Shown here: piece after piece, positions 45,076 to 56,079 of the stretch
How the letters are laid out: each line of letters begins with the position of its first letter
Position numbering within the stretch: the stretch's first letter is position 1
From: Beverwykella pulmonaria
Lineage: Eukaryota; Ascomycota; Dothideomycetes; Pleosporales; Melanommataceae
Direction of reading: 5' to 3'
Assembly: GCA_001599595.1 (NCBI GenBank)
Contig: BCHH01000008.1
Span: forward strand, 1,997,986 to 2,056,079
DNA length: 58,094 nucleotides
The notes under the pieces: generated by a model
What the model saw: only the letters and a program-made list of their open reading frames with translations
Told to the model about the DNA's origin: nothing
Databases searched by the model: none
Translations under genes and position numbers: made by a program

Positions 45076-45652
45076 TGCGCGAATTGAAGAGTGGCATTGG
45101 GAGCAAAAGAGCGCTGCAACAGCAGCGAGCGGTCGATTACATTAAATGCAGGTACTGTTCCGCACAACGACGTAATCTCAAAAGTATCCGGCTCCTGCCC
45201 GATTGAGGGTCTTATATTGCGGGGTCGAGTAAGCGGTGCCTGTAGATCGATGGTTGATCAACGTTACCTGCCTCTTGAGAGTCGGACAAGGTTCCTGCGG
45301 CGCTCATTGAGGTGTTTATAAGGTTTGGTGATAGATAACGAAGGTCGCAAAAACGGCTGTTGCTTTCTCGTCTCTTGCGCGAGTGAGGCTGGGCAATCTG
45401 GACTCCTTTACCCCGCAACCAAGTTCCCCTCTCTGCTGTGCTACCATGCCCTCCTCAACGCATGCAACTATGACAGGGAAGTAGCAATTACATCGGGATA
45501 CTTGTTATACCCGGCGCTTCATGATCAGCAGAATTTTCTAAATCGCGATGAAGACTCGACTAAAGTGCAAGTCACGTGTGTGGACCTCACTAAAATTGGC
45601 AGTGGGGTCGCAAAGATGAGGGACTTTTGTGCCGATCATTTACATATGACTC
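45076..45652. other. GH92 promoter region
   Basis: A spacer of 577 bp upstream of the GH92 start and downstream of the ABM-fold gene. No gene is seen. Several frames overlap but lack features. Confidence 0.5.
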
Positions 45653-46258
45653 CTATTTCGTGTGGCCCGCCTCCATGTTCCAGACGTGGTGGACATGCAT
45701 GGCCTCGTATTTCCCACGGATGGCTGGAAACGCCGCCGACTCCCTGGCATCTGCGAAGGCAGCATGGGCTTGCGCGGTTTCCCACCCTGTGAACTGGAGA
45801 GCCTCGTGTTGTCCCGGCACAGCATCACAACGCCAGGCTTGCACGACGTGAAATGGACGGGTGGCTTCCAGAAGGGTGTCGCGGTCCTTGGCCGCTGCCT
45901 GGTCGTACGCGTCCACGCCGTCGTCCCTAATAAACAGCCTGGTGATGGCGACGACGGGCGCATCCAGTGGAAGTGAGGCTATGGCATCCAGTTCCACGTG
46001 GAGGGTCCATCTGAACTCAAGCTGCTCCTCCTGCGGGCCGAGCACCTCGTCTCGCGCGGGAGAGGCAAGGAAGGCGTTGTGTGCGTCCAGGCTCGGCCAG
46101 AGGCCCAGAATATACACCAGGGAGGGATCCTCGATGCAGCTGTAGAAGAGGGAGTTGGTCTGCAGCGTGCCGCGGACGGTTGATAGGTTCTTAAGCAGTG
46201 TGCGGTCGGCGACGTCGACCCCCCTCAACCGGAGCTGGGTGAGCTCGAGGACGGGCAT
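45653..46258 (-). CDS. ABM-like dimeric alpha-beta barrel protein (tandem)
   Basis: The frame is open from 46327, but I take the second ATG (46258), which starts MPVLELTQLRLRG, the natural first strand of the fold; this gives 201 residues. Two halves of about 100 residues look alike in plan. The first has FYSCIEDPSLVYILGLWPSLDAHNAFLAS, the second VVQAWRCDAVPGQHEALQFTGWETAQAHAAFA; the strand-helix pattern with GxWxSxxAHxxF is typical of antibiotic-biosynthesis-monooxygenase (ABM) folds. Fungal proteins with two such halves are common and uncharacterised, and ABM enzymes act on small molecules without a metal or cofactor, or serve as stress proteins. No function is claimed. It is divergent from the Zn2Cys6 regulator 975 bp away and upstream of GH92 in the same direction. 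Confidence 0.75.
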   Translation of the reverse strand: MPVLELTQLRLRGVDVADRTLLKNLSTVRGTLQTNSLFYSCIEDPSLVYILGLWPSLDAHNAFLASPARDEVLGPQEEQLEFRWTLHVELDAIASLPLDAPVVAITRLFIRDDGVDAYDQAAAKDRDTLLEATRPFHVVQAWRCDAVPGQHEALQFTGWETAQAHAAFADARESAAFPAIRGKYEAMHVHHVWNMEAGHTK

Positions 46259-47233
46259 GGCAAAATCGCGTGTGAGGTCAATAAAAGCTCGTATCGCGTC
46301 CAGATATAGCAGCAGAGACGGAAGCACGTGCGCGATGGAGGTGATGAGATTCCGGCAGTCGGGTCGCCCTGCACGTCGTCAAGCCATTCACCTCAGGAAC
46401 GGCAAGGGCGCCTTGGCACATGCTTGGCAACAGCCAGGAGTGCGCCAAAGCGCCCCCACTGCCTTGAGGTCAAGATGAGAGCCGACCACCATCTGCCAGC
46501 GTTGCATGGCGAAGCTTCAGCTCTGGAGATTATTATTAATTCAGGACACTCGGCGTGTATTATGTGTAGCCACCTAGCGACGGGTGACTTGACGGCGTCC
46601 CGCGCGCCCTTCGAGGAACCATTGATCGCTGCCCGTTGGCCCTATCACAGCACATTTCCCAGTGCTTGGCGATGCTTGAATGCTCCCCGCGATGCAAAAA
46701 TAGCTGCGACGCCTGCACTTTCGTTGGGCTGCTCGGGGCTGCTCCGAGGCAGGAGGCGTCTGGTGAAACGGCTTCTCTGGTTGCGTCGCGAAATGCGATG
46801 AAAGGGAAAGGGAATGGGATGATATGATATGACATGAGGAGACTCGGCGTGTGAATTGGCTGCTCGCAATACCATCCCTTCTCGGCATGGAGGCGCACTG
46901 GGGCTGCACGTTGACGTACGAACCGACACAGCCCACAAGCCAGCAACGAGGCCGAACACACACACACACACACCGGTGAGCTTGTTCTGTCCAACCCAGG
47001 CCCAGGCCGGCTCCGCGGCCTGGAGTCTGGAGAAGGGGCATCTAATTCGCCGGAATACGAAATAGGGCTGTGACTCAGCTGGCATTGCACTTCGTCTCGT
47101 AGAAAGGCCCTCCACGTTCCCACCGTTGGCCCGCGCCCCCAAATTTGGTGCGAACGAGCCACTGCACATCACCCGTAGAGACCGCTGCCGTATATATCGC
47201 CACAGGGGAAGCAAGGCCGCTGCCTGCGTCGCC
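46259..47233. other. Divergent promoter region (ABM-like / Zn2Cys6 regulator)
   Basis: No gene is seen. It contains a CA dinucleotide run near 46958-46972 and a GC-rich part close to 47100. Frames reach 200 codons on the minus strand (46560-47162) but show no domain and overlap each other in three frames, as expected for stop-poor DNA. Confidence 0.5.
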
Positions 47234-48780
47234 ATGCCGAATTCTCCTCACTCTTCGACAACCTCACCGTTGCTGCCTACCCGTAGCATGGATAATTCTG
47301 AGACATCGAGCGAATCCCCCACTTCAGACTGTCGAAACGAGCGCCCACCTCTGCAACCTCGAAAACCAATTCCGCGAAAGGGACACACTAAGTCGCGCCG
47401 CGGATGCTTCAACTGCAAGAGACGTAGAATCAAGTGCAATGAGAGGCACCCAGAATGCAACCACTGCATCAAGGCAGGACTGCACTGTGACTACCCCGCG
47501 AACATCATCCAATCTCTCCAAAGATCACCAACATCTCCAAGTCCCCAGGAGATAGTCCATTTGCAGTCATCGCCAGGCACATTTGTGAGTAGTCCAGGCA
47601 CCAAGTCGGCCGAGACTGTACCTGACCAACCCGTGTAGACCATGGCCGACATGCGATTGTTCCACCATTTCCTCATCACAGCGTATCCGCATCTTCCAGT
47701 TGGTGCCGATAAAATATGGATTACAGTTATCCCCAGTTTTGCTCACAATGTACGTTGCGCTTCGTCTCAATCTATTACAGCACAGACCCGCATCTTCCCA
47801 CCGCAATCCTTCCTACAAGCATGACTAAATCTAACTTGCACAGTACGAATACCTCATCCACTCAATCCTCGCTCTCGCTGCATCACATCTCGATGCTGTT
47901 TCAACCGCCAGTGTCGCCGAGGAAGCAATCTCACATCGAATACTCGCTGTGAAGTCCCTGAACGAGGCACTTTCAGTCCCTCCCAAGTCGAGAAATGAGT
48001 GTGATGCACGAATGGCCGCAGCCCTGGCATTGGCATTCCAATCCAGCCATCTCGAAGATGGCCTATTCGAGTTTCTGACCATGGTACGGGGATGTAATCT
48101 AATAGCAGCGGACGAGAGCTTGATGAACCCAGATTCCGCTTTTAATGTAGGTGGTTCATATCCTTCCGTGACCTCGGTCAGTTCCTCATCATCCTTTCAT
48201 AATACTTTCATCCCAAACTATACTCACCAACATTCAGGCTTTTAGAGAAGATGGCCACCTTGCAACAATGTGTTCCCGAGTCGGCACATCCCAACTCAAC
48301 GCCGTCAACCAAGACGACCTAGAATCCGCAGCTATATCCCTGTCCTCCATAGAGCTCCTCAACATGACTGACTGGGAGCGCACATTCTGGGACGCCTTGG
48401 TCCGCACCGTCGACAACGCCTTTGACCGGCCCGTCGAAGCCTACACAACCTTCGTCATGCTGTACAACACCCCCTCCCGCTGGACGCACGACGAATTCCA
48501 ATCCTTCATCGACCCCAACAACAGCGTGGCTCAGATTCTCCTCGCGCATTTCATTGCCATTCAGGCCATCTTGACGCCGATACTGATTCTCGAAAGAGTT
48601 GGATTTCAGGGAGTGGACGCCCCGACCGCGACGCTGAGATGGATTGAGGGGATCTACCAAAACGTGCCGAGTAGTCTGAGACATCACGTCGAATTTTGCA
48701 GACAGGTGTCACGGTATCCATTCATGCGGTTCATGGGCCAGAGTCAGATAGATTACTATGAAAAGGGCGGCTATGAGTAG
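47234..48780 (+). CDS. Zn2Cys6 transcription factor, Upc2-like
   Basis: Four exons, 47234-47584, 47639-47749, 47844-48146 and 48238-48780, give 435 residues. After a Ser/Pro-rich start comes the DNA-binding knot RRGCFNCKRRRIKCNERHPECNHCIKAGLHC, with spacing C-x2-C-x6-C-x6-C-x2-C-x6-C. The rest is an all-helical regulatory domain of the kind in fungal Upc2-like C6 regulators: MADMRLFHHFLITAYPHLP, IPSFAHN/YEYLIHSILALAASHL joined across intron 2, and the late WERTFWDALVRTVDNAFDRPVEAY. Intron 1 (GTGAGT...GTGTAG, 54 nt) matters: its length is a multiple of three and it ends in the in-frame TAG that otherwise looks like a premature stop. No defect is visible. Nuclear; targets unknown, possibly sterol or local metabolic genes. 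Confidence 0.9.
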
Positions 48781-49745
48781 AGAGGAGTCAAAATAGTCAT
48801 TCGCTTGTAATGTTTTTGAGAGCGCGCGATTGAGTGGAATAGAATGGTGAGTAGTTTCGGAAGATCTGAAACGTTGGTCTTCGGGCTGACAGGTGGAAAA
48901 AGATATGATACCCCGTGGTGGCCTGCAGGTCGCTATAAATACCCTCGCTTGTGAGATGAGACTTTGGATAGAAATTTTGGATGTGGGAGGAGAGAAACTT
49001 GAAGTCAAATATAGATAGCTGGCATAGCAACATATAGCTACGATCTACTAAAGATAGCTGCCGGCTAACGTACCTTGCATGGGATGTGAACACCTCTTGT
49101 CCGACAAACGCTCTTCTGTAGAATCGCATTCACCCAAACCCCTCCTGTACGATGAACTATTTGCAGCAATTCAGAGTGTGCATGCTCCCTCAAAAACACT
49201 ATGTCCGGATTGCAGTAAAAACAAGCGAAGTTTGAGGATCGGCGTTAATTTATTGGTTGTTACAACCGAAAGCGGTACAGAGAGAGACTATACTGATTGG
49301 CTTATGGACTAGTCTAGTTGGCTTCTATGGCGTTGAGATGCGGTTATGTCATCCCCTTACCGATTATCAGATCATACCACATGTTTACCAATTATGGTAC
49401 CTCGCCTTTGCGCAGCACAATCAGGGGCTTTCTTAACCTTTTTTAAACAACGTGAGACCAATGCATACACACACCTTTAGATTGAGAACAACCCGCTTTT
49501 GCCACCTCAACACTAACTTTCTGGGGCTGTGTAAGTCCTGATCGTGAGATACTCTCCGCTTGCATCGTGAACTTTAACGTAGGACCAGTATATGAGGTGA
49601 CCGGAGTACTATGTAGTACCAAAATGGATAACGCCACCATTTGTTTCGCAGAGTACAGGTTGCATTTCACTAACACACTTGAAATTTGTTGCAATTTTCT
49701 GCACTCATTCCCAACTCCCTCATTGAGTTAATCGCCTCCCCTCAA
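48781..49745. other. Intergenic 1.0 kb
   Basis: No gene is seen. The DNA is AT-richer than the regulator gene, and both strands hold only short frames (longest 110 codons). It may include degraded sequence, but no family could be recognised. Confidence 0.5.
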
Positions 49746-50370
49746 ATGGCGAAAGGAAAAATTCTCATCTCCGGCAGCGGCATCGCTGATCCCTGTCCCG
49801 CATGGTGGCTTTACGAAAGTGACATCTCAGCCCGAGTCACGAACATCGGGCCAAGCCATTGATATTCGCGAAGCCGCCGTCATAGTAATCGAAAGCATGG
49901 GTCTTTTTCTAGGTAATCAAAGACAAAACTACTACAGAAGAAGCTACATCCTTTGTCTACGCCGACGGCAAGACAAAAGCCTCGTTTCCTGTAACGGGTA
50001 TTCAGAGAACCAAAGCATAACGTCCGAGTTTGAAATCTTGCGCGGGAACCTAGCGCGGATTTTCCACGATATAATGAAGGAGGGGTCGGAGTGGGTATTT
50101 GACGAGTATATTTCTGATGTGGAAGACTTAGACAATGGGAACGTCAGAGTCACGTTTTGCGAATGATCATTTGCCTCGATGGAGTACGATTTAGTCGTTG
50201 GGGCCGATGGCATGATTTCGAAGGCGCGGAGGCTAGTTTGGGGGAAGAGTCTTGATAAGGAGGATTACTTGCTGCCGTTAGGTCAGTATTGTTCTTTTTT
50301 TACGATCCCGAGGACCGAGTCGGATACAAAGTTATCTAACGTAGAAATGGATGGCATCGGGGTACTTTAG
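49746..50370 (+). pseudogene. Truncated, frameshifted FAD-dependent monooxygenase
   Basis: From ATG 49746 the frame reads MAKGKILISGSGIAD, the beta-alpha-beta FAD-binding start of class A flavin monooxygenases, but with Asp where the last motif Gly should be. That frame closes at a TGA at 49860-49862. Other frames carry the next family segments: RTSGQAIDIREAAVIVIESMGL (frame +1), then ATSFVYADGKTKASFPVTG in a third frame, then TSEFEILRGNLARIF, and after a further stop YDLVVGADGMISKARRLV, the second FAD motif (GD-like). Only about the first 200 of an expected ~400 residues are present; beyond 50370 nothing of the C-terminal half remains. At least three frame changes and one stop make it a clear relic. 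Intact relatives hydroxylate aromatic or polyketide substrates. Confidence 0.8.
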
Positions 50371-50530
50371 ACGAGCGCTCCGAAATTTGGCGAATGTCTA
50401 GGACGCAACTGCTTTGAACATTGTCTATTCTGTCAAACATTGACAATAACTATCTATTGGATTCGCTGGTTAGGTGCGATCGCCGGTACTATGCACCGGA
50501 TCCAGGCACAAGCACACCCCTTAACCCAAA

Positions 50531-50616
50531 GACCAAATTCCCCATTCTATGCGTTACGCCTGAGACGTCGTGAGACCAAAATCCCCATTCTATGTGTTGC
50601 GCCTGAGACGTCGTGA
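50531..50616 (+). repeat. Two-copy tandem repeat, 43-bp period
   Basis: A unit starting GACCAAA and containing CCCCATTCTATG, then GCCTGAGACGTCGTGA, occurs at 50531 and again at 50574. The copies differ at a few positions. It lies in the noncoding DNA between the monooxygenase relic and the 3' end of the coiled-coil gene. Confidence 0.85.
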
Positions 50617-50701
50617 AACAAACCTCCCCTCTCAAATTATGCGTCCATACTCTGGTGTACATTTTCCAATCATCCCCAACGTACACAAGTGCCCGTCCAG
50701 G

Positions 50702-51445
50702 CTAACGGGAGAACACACTTGTCTTGTACACACCAACGGCCACGCGGACCTTGTTCTGCTTCTGTGACAAATCGCCTTCAGCGTTCTTGCCCAGATGGTG
50801 AAGTATGCGCGTACAGTTGGCGGCATTCAAGGTGCTGATAGCGTCCGTAGTTCCGGGAAAGCCATCAATGGCTTTCCCGGTTTGGAAGGAGAGGAGGGGT
50901 ACGAGGAGTTCTTGGTAACTGGTGGAGGCCATATAGCTGTTTTGGAGGCGTATTTGGTTGTTCTCGTCTCTAGAAGCAGAAAAGCAGGGCGTTAGCGCAG
51001 TTCGGTTCAGTTCAGAACAAATGACTCACCGGATGTGGCTTTCGCCTTGGACGTCCTGGATGTCACCTCGGATGCCCTGGATTTCGCCTTGCATGCCCTT
51101 GATGTCGCCTTGCATGTCCTGGATGTCGCCTTGAATGTCCTGGATATCGCTTTGCATGTGCCGGATGTCGCCTTGCATGTCCTGGATGTCTCCTTGCATG
51201 CCCTGGATGTTGCCTTGAATGCCCTGGACATCACCTCGGATGCCATGGATGTCGCCTTGCATGTTCTGTAACATGCCCATCATCGTGTTGAGTTGTTGGA
51301 CAACCTGCAACGCCTGGATTCCTCCACAGAGGCGGACGTTTTGAGCGATGCCTTGGCAGTCGATGGCCATGTCATCATGGTGCCGGGCCATGTTGTCATA
51401 GTACTGGGCCATGGCCTCGAAGTTTGGTGTTGGAAGGGGTTCCAT
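50702..51445 (-). CDS. Small protein with heptad-repeat coiled coil, function unknown
   Basis: Exons 51445-51030 and 50969-50702 give 227 residues across a 60-nt intron (GTGAGT...TCTAG). The start, EPLPTPNFEAMAQYYDNMARHHDDMA, is followed by VVQQLNTMMGMLQNMQGD, then about 12 seven-residue units of the form (M/I)QG(D/E)IQ(G/D). At DNA level this is a 21-bp tandem repeat. After the intron comes QIRLQNSY, then LLSFQTGKAIDGFPGTTDAISTLN and a leucine-rich end with QKQNKVRVAVGV. The N-terminal start, the heptads and the late GFP-T-AI-LN block recall a loosely known group of fungal coiled-coil proteins of unknown role; I recall no characterised member. It should form an elongated coiled-coil oligomer. 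It is intact although its neighbours are broken. Confidence 0.75.
51047..51268 (-). repeat. 21-bp tandem repeat array encoding heptads
   Basis: About ten to twelve units on the minus strand with consensus ATGCAAGGCGACATCCAGGRC, variable at several sites. It codes the heptads of the coiled-coil protein. Repeat length is an exact multiple of three and of seven codons, so gain or loss of units keeps the frame and the coil. Confidence 0.85.
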
Positions 51446-51493
51446 TGGGTAGAGTCCAATGATGGGAAGATGTTAGGCTTGAAGAAATGACTA

Positions 51494-51568
51494 AGAGAGA
51501 TAGGGGGATTGAAGTTGAAAGTCTGTGATGACTCAGAGAGATAGGGGGATTGAAGTTGAAAGTCTGTG
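51494..51568 (+). repeat. Two-copy tandem repeat, 41-bp period
   Basis: AGAGAGATAGGGGGATTGAA and what follows (through GTTGAAAGTCTGTG) at 51494 recurs at 51535 almost unchanged. The repeat sits about 50 bp upstream of the coiled-coil gene start (minus strand), so it may lie in its promoter or leader. Confidence 0.85.
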
Positions 51569-51770
51569 GTGGTTCGGCGACGCGAATTTATTGGGGGTTG
51601 CTGAGGTAACAGTTGCCGGGGTAACTCTCAGTCTCGCTTCTAACCCTCCGCGTCGCTCCTAACCCTCAGCATCGCTATTGCCTTACAATTCCTCACCCCT
51701 CACCATACGAAAGATTAGTATTTTGATGCAGCAGCTATTTGTCAAGGTCTATCTAAGACGCAGCGTGTCC

Positions 51771-53417
51771 TCACGACTCATATGGTAAGACGAGGAAAAC
51801 AAAACCGGATACTAAGAAGAGGCTTGCAGAAAGCCAGATTGGCACACTCGTCTCGACCCCTATATATGCTACAATTAATGGAACCACGAGCCCGGATATT
51901 CGGTTGAAAAGGGCAATAAGACCATTTCCAGTACCTCGAATCGGTGCTGGAAATAGTTCCGGAGTATATGACTAGAGAAGACCATTCACTAAGTTTTGGA
52001 AAAATGAGATCGCGCAAGGAAAGCCAAGGACAGCGGCGGAAGTGTGTGCTTGAGTAAACAAATATAAAAACACGCCAGTGCAAATACAAGCAATGAGACC
52101 TGTGCCTTTGCGACCGATATGTCTCATTTCGACAGTGAAGCCAAATAAAATAGAAGCTGGGATCCCACAAACTGCCTGAATGAGATAATTTCGGTATACC
52201 TTGCTGAGCGATCTGTTCCCGCCTGCAACACCCCTCTGCTGCAGGTAGAATGTGATGAACCCGTTGTACAAAGGATATGCCATCCCGGTGGCACACCATA
52301 CGAAAAGCATTAGTGATGTTGACCATGCCATCCGTGGGGTAGAGAACAGCGCCAAAATTCGGTGCAACGTCGGGTTCGAAAGCTTCCTCGGCAGACATGC
52401 CTGCACATTGATCGAATTGTTTCCAGGTTGCTCATATTGAACAAACTATCGGTCAACATCTCCTTTCCGCACCGCTTGGCAATTTCCTGGACAACGGTTG
52501 CCGCCTGGTCATTCTTGCCAATGCCTAGCAAATATTTCGGGCTTTCGAATATACGGAAAGCAAATCTAACAATCGCCAGTGCTGTTGTAATTCCCCCTAA
52601 AACCAATAGAGTATACCGCCAGCCCAAGTTGTTCTGAAAAGTGCATTCAGTAAGTTTCTGGCCACAAGAGAAATGGGAAATAAGTGGCCAAGCAATCAAG
52701 ACAGCAGTCACTAGCCCAATAGATCAGAAGGCTGATTGCACGGGCTGCAGGTATTGATATTGTGCAGGAATAAATTCCAAGAAAATAGCAGTGTCAACTA
52801 TCTAATGAAAAGCCCAGTGTTAGCCAATGGTCCCCATTATTCTTTCCTTTAATGAACCTCAAAGGCCACTTACTTGGTTGATTTCCACCGACGCCAAACC
52901 CTATCAATGCGCAGAAGAAGCACAACGTTGTAAAGTTGGGAGAGCCAGCTGCAACAAGTCCGCCAAGGCCCGATAACATTATTGTAATGTTGAAACAGAT
53001 TTTTCTGCCGATTGAATCGGCACTGAAAGGCCAGAGACTTGATCTAACAACGAGGCCTGCGTATTTGGCCATATTTAGGAATGCAATGCGGTGCACATGA
53101 AGCTCCCTCTGAACGAGCGGTCCAATAATGGTGACGGATTGAACCCATAACTACTCAATATTAGCGCATATTAGCAGGACCATTGAGAACAATACGTTGT
53201 CTACAAACCAACCAAATCCAGTGAGAGCGAATATTTTCCATTGAAAAGAAGCCATACCAAGATCGATCAACGCTTCATTCAAGATTGCCACTTTTTTTGG
53301 ATACACTGGATCCGAACCGGGTTGAACGAAAGTTGTATCAATGCCTTGATAATCCTTGTGGCCCGTATCGACGTTGCTTGGTGAGGGGTTTCTCGCCAAA
53401 GTTTGCTTTTGCAACAT
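51771..53417 (-). pseudogene. MFS transporter (sugar/metabolite, SV2-like), broken
   Basis: The minus strand encodes most of a 12-helix MFS permease. Exons 53417-53196, 53150-52874 and from 52797 join in frame: YPKKVAILNEALIDLGMASFQWKIF and GFGWFVDN, then LWVQSVTIIGPLVQREL, ADSIGRK, LIGFGVGGNQP, then IDTAIFLEFIPAQYQYL. A TGA at 52724-52726 replaces the Trp expected before SIGLV. Later, MAYPLYNGFITFYLQQRG, MRHIGRKGTGLIACI and TPELFPAPIRGTGNGLIALFNR appear in another frame, so there is a frameshift or a lost piece near 52400-52440. A second stop, TAG at 51972-51974, precedes SYTPELFP. Such transporters move organic acids, sugars or small metabolites across the plasma membrane. With two stops and a frame change it is almost certainly non-functional. 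The apparent TAG at 53151-53153 is the end of a 45-nt intron. Confidence 0.85.
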
Positions 53418-56079
53418 GTTACACGCAATTCTGACATAGTTAGCACCGTAGATGAGCGCCCAATATATCCCACATACCCCGGGTTGGATTTACAGATACC
53501 AAAGAACTTCTAGTAGCTCAGTTACGGCCGAAACCATAAGATATGGATTGATTTTAGAGAGGTGTACTCGAGATACTATTTATCTTTCTTGAGGCTACAC
53601 CGAGTTCCTAAAAGCCCATATTTTCTAATACAAAACAACTACTTTGCCAAAATCACAACATTCCTTCAATACCTAGGATTATCTAGCGTTTACCGTCACA
53701 GAAACGCTAATGTTCTTTCGATGGAATGTGAAAACCATGTCAAGCGATTGTGTTCCGATTTGTTGGGTCGTTTAATCGGTGGCTCTCTTGGCGACATCGT
53801 TTGATTCCTGGGCCCCTCGGTTTCATTATCATACAGTAGTTCCCTCGAAGCGAGCAGTCTATGCAAGCGAGTGGTCAACCCTGCCAACTTTCTCCACATT
53901 TATAGTCATGTAATTCAACAACGCATTATAATACAATTAATATAACAGCTATTCTAGGTTAAGCAGTATACACAGCATCCTTCTTACACGTACGTGGGTT
54001 ATGCCCAGGCCCTCTGCAGCGCCTACTGCGTGTTGGCTCACACCTGCGCCAGAAAAACTTGATATGGTCCTGCCTAACCTGACAGGCCCCGAGCTGTACT
54101 CTGTACTCGGGGTATCGTACAACCTATTCTCTGAGCCGCCCTGATTGTGATCTGGAGATATGGCTCTTTAATCCAATTGGCCAAGCCGGATCGAGTGGGT
54201 ATTACTCTTCATTCCGTACTACGGACACTGCGATAGTCCTGGGCTTCTTTTGTGCACTTGGGTCCCGAAGCAATGAAGCAACAAGTCACTTATGAATCCA
54301 CAAAATGATATCTAAAGTGAGGGCAAGGCCGAAGCACATCAAATGGAGGGAAATAAAACGCCCTCCATTTCATCTTCCTGTATTCATGCTTTGGGCAGCC
54401 TTCAACTCTCAGTATATTTCAGTTGGGTTAACCGACTAATTATGTCCTTATGCCAGATGCATACCACAGTGCGCTATGGTCCATACCCCGTATTTGCCCA
54501 AGGCTCTATTGCATCTCGTCTGTACTTGAGAGATCCACTACTTCTGGGCAAAAGCCACTGTCGCACGCAAATGCGAATTTTCGTAATAAACCCTGATCAT
54601 ATCGTATTTCATTTTTTCAAAGACATCCACAGTGTGCTTTGGTCCACATACCCGGTTCAATAACTCAGTCATAATCTTCGGCATATTTTGGGCCACCAAA
54701 TATCCAGCGAGATCTCACTGCTTGCTCATCTGGTTCGTGATTTGGTGCAAAAGGTGATTGGTAAATCTCATGCTGCCTATTTTTCAGCCTAGCAGAGGTC
54801 AGAAGGATGGGAGGTTTACTTCCAGCTTCAAGATCGATGTCGATGTTCATGAAGTTTTTGCGACATGTTTCATACTATCCCCAGTCTCTTTGAACCTTTT
54901 CGCTTTCACTAGGAGAATAGCTTGATATATCCATATCCTGGAGCTCAACTTATTCTCCACCTTTGAGTAAGATAGCCAGGTCGTCAACATCGCGGGTGAG
55001 TTGTCACCGGGGAGTGACCGGGGCCATCGTAAATCAGTTCTGCGTATGAATCATGTGTAACGTTATATTGATTACGTTGATGGGCTAATGTTGAGGGTGG
55101 AAGTAAGGTGATGTGCACGACAGGGGTGTGTTGGCGCTACTCACTTGTAAGCAGGACACTCCGTCACGTGGATATGCCACTGACTAATCAGTCCGTCATA
55201 TATATATATCAGCTGTACATATCTCATACACACACATATCTCACACACATATCACACATATACATACCACACATACACACACAGACATACAATACACATC
55301 TTCATACTCTCTCCTCCACACTCCAGCTTACATCACTTGATCCAGGGGACGAGGGGATTCTTGTCGCAGTATGAACATGAACAAGCATTTTGTGGACGTG
55401 ATTTCTACCAACTGTCGTCCGACAAAGAACCAGAAATCAACCCTTAGCCCCTTTTAATACCCACAGACCACCTCCATCCTTGAAGAAACCTCCTGTTCAT
55501 CCTCATGGTCTGTCTCAGACGAATCAGCATAAAATTTGGGGACCAAAGTGGCCTTCTGTCACCCAATTCGGCTACTCACCCTTGCCACATGGTGGCGCTG
55601 GATATCCGAGTCAGTATGGAGACTGTACAATAGTTGTCGATTACATTGAAGCGTATCTGATCCTAATCCTCTCTAATAGGACCCCTTGAATCCTCTGGAT
55701 TTTTAAACCTCCTTTGATAGACTTAATCCTGAATGCACTGATGATCGGACGTACTATTGGCCGCTCTTTCATAACTTAACTTGCATGAACTTAACCACTG
55801 GAACCAATGTATTGCTACCCGAACTCTACACCTTCCTATTCCTTCACGAAAACCGTCGAACACGAACACCAACATCAGTTCTCTACTTATCCCTACGCGA
55901 TAGTGGCGAAGTGCTAAGTTCTTAGCTTTCTTTGAGATATCAGTACTGCTTTTCCGCGCGAACTAGTATATCACCTTCCAGACGTCCCTTACCTCTTACT
56001 CTTTACTACTAAAACCTAAATTTACGAACTGGTTCCGCAAAATTTTATCAAAAATATTCTTTCAAGTTTCTTCTTCAAA
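53418..56079. other. Gene-poor 2.7 kb
   Basis: No gene is supported. Short frames include 54343-54663 (+) and 54665-54850 (-); the latter (GSKPPILLTSARLKNRQHEIYQ) looks somewhat protein-like but has no family I know. A purine/pyrimidine-alternating microsatellite lies at 55196-55305. The last ~200 bases before 56080 are a likely leader of the adenylating-enzyme relic, with C/T-rich text and TTCAAAATG at the start. Confidence 0.5.
55196..55305 (+). repeat. Compound TA/CA microsatellite
   Basis: It starts with a pure AT run (CATATATATATAT) and continues as interrupted CACACA, CATATC and CACATA units to about 55305. Alternating purine/pyrimidine DNA of this kind is prone to slippage. Confidence 0.85.

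Noticed and set aside
46560..47235. Overlapping minus-strand frames of 155-200 codons in the ABM/regulator spacer
   Set aside because: Three frames are open at once over the same bases, none shows a domain, and they would overlap the leader of the regulator gene.
47636..47638. In-frame TAG in the Zn2Cys6 regulator, apparently a premature stop
   Set aside because: It is the last three bases of a 54-nt intron (GTGAGT at 47585) whose removal joins conserved text in frame.
50853..50880. Perfect 13-bp inverted repeat with a 2-nt loop (CCGGGAAAGCCAT...)
   Set aside because: It lies inside exon 2 of the coiled-coil gene and encodes the conserved TGKAIDGFPG; the symmetry is probably a coincidence of codons rather than a terminator or operator.
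53151..53153. In-frame TAG in the MFS gene after the first 88 codons
   Set aside because: It is the 3' end of a 45-nt intron starting GTATTG; removal gives the conserved GFGWFVDN-LWVQSV junction. The gene is broken elsewhere.
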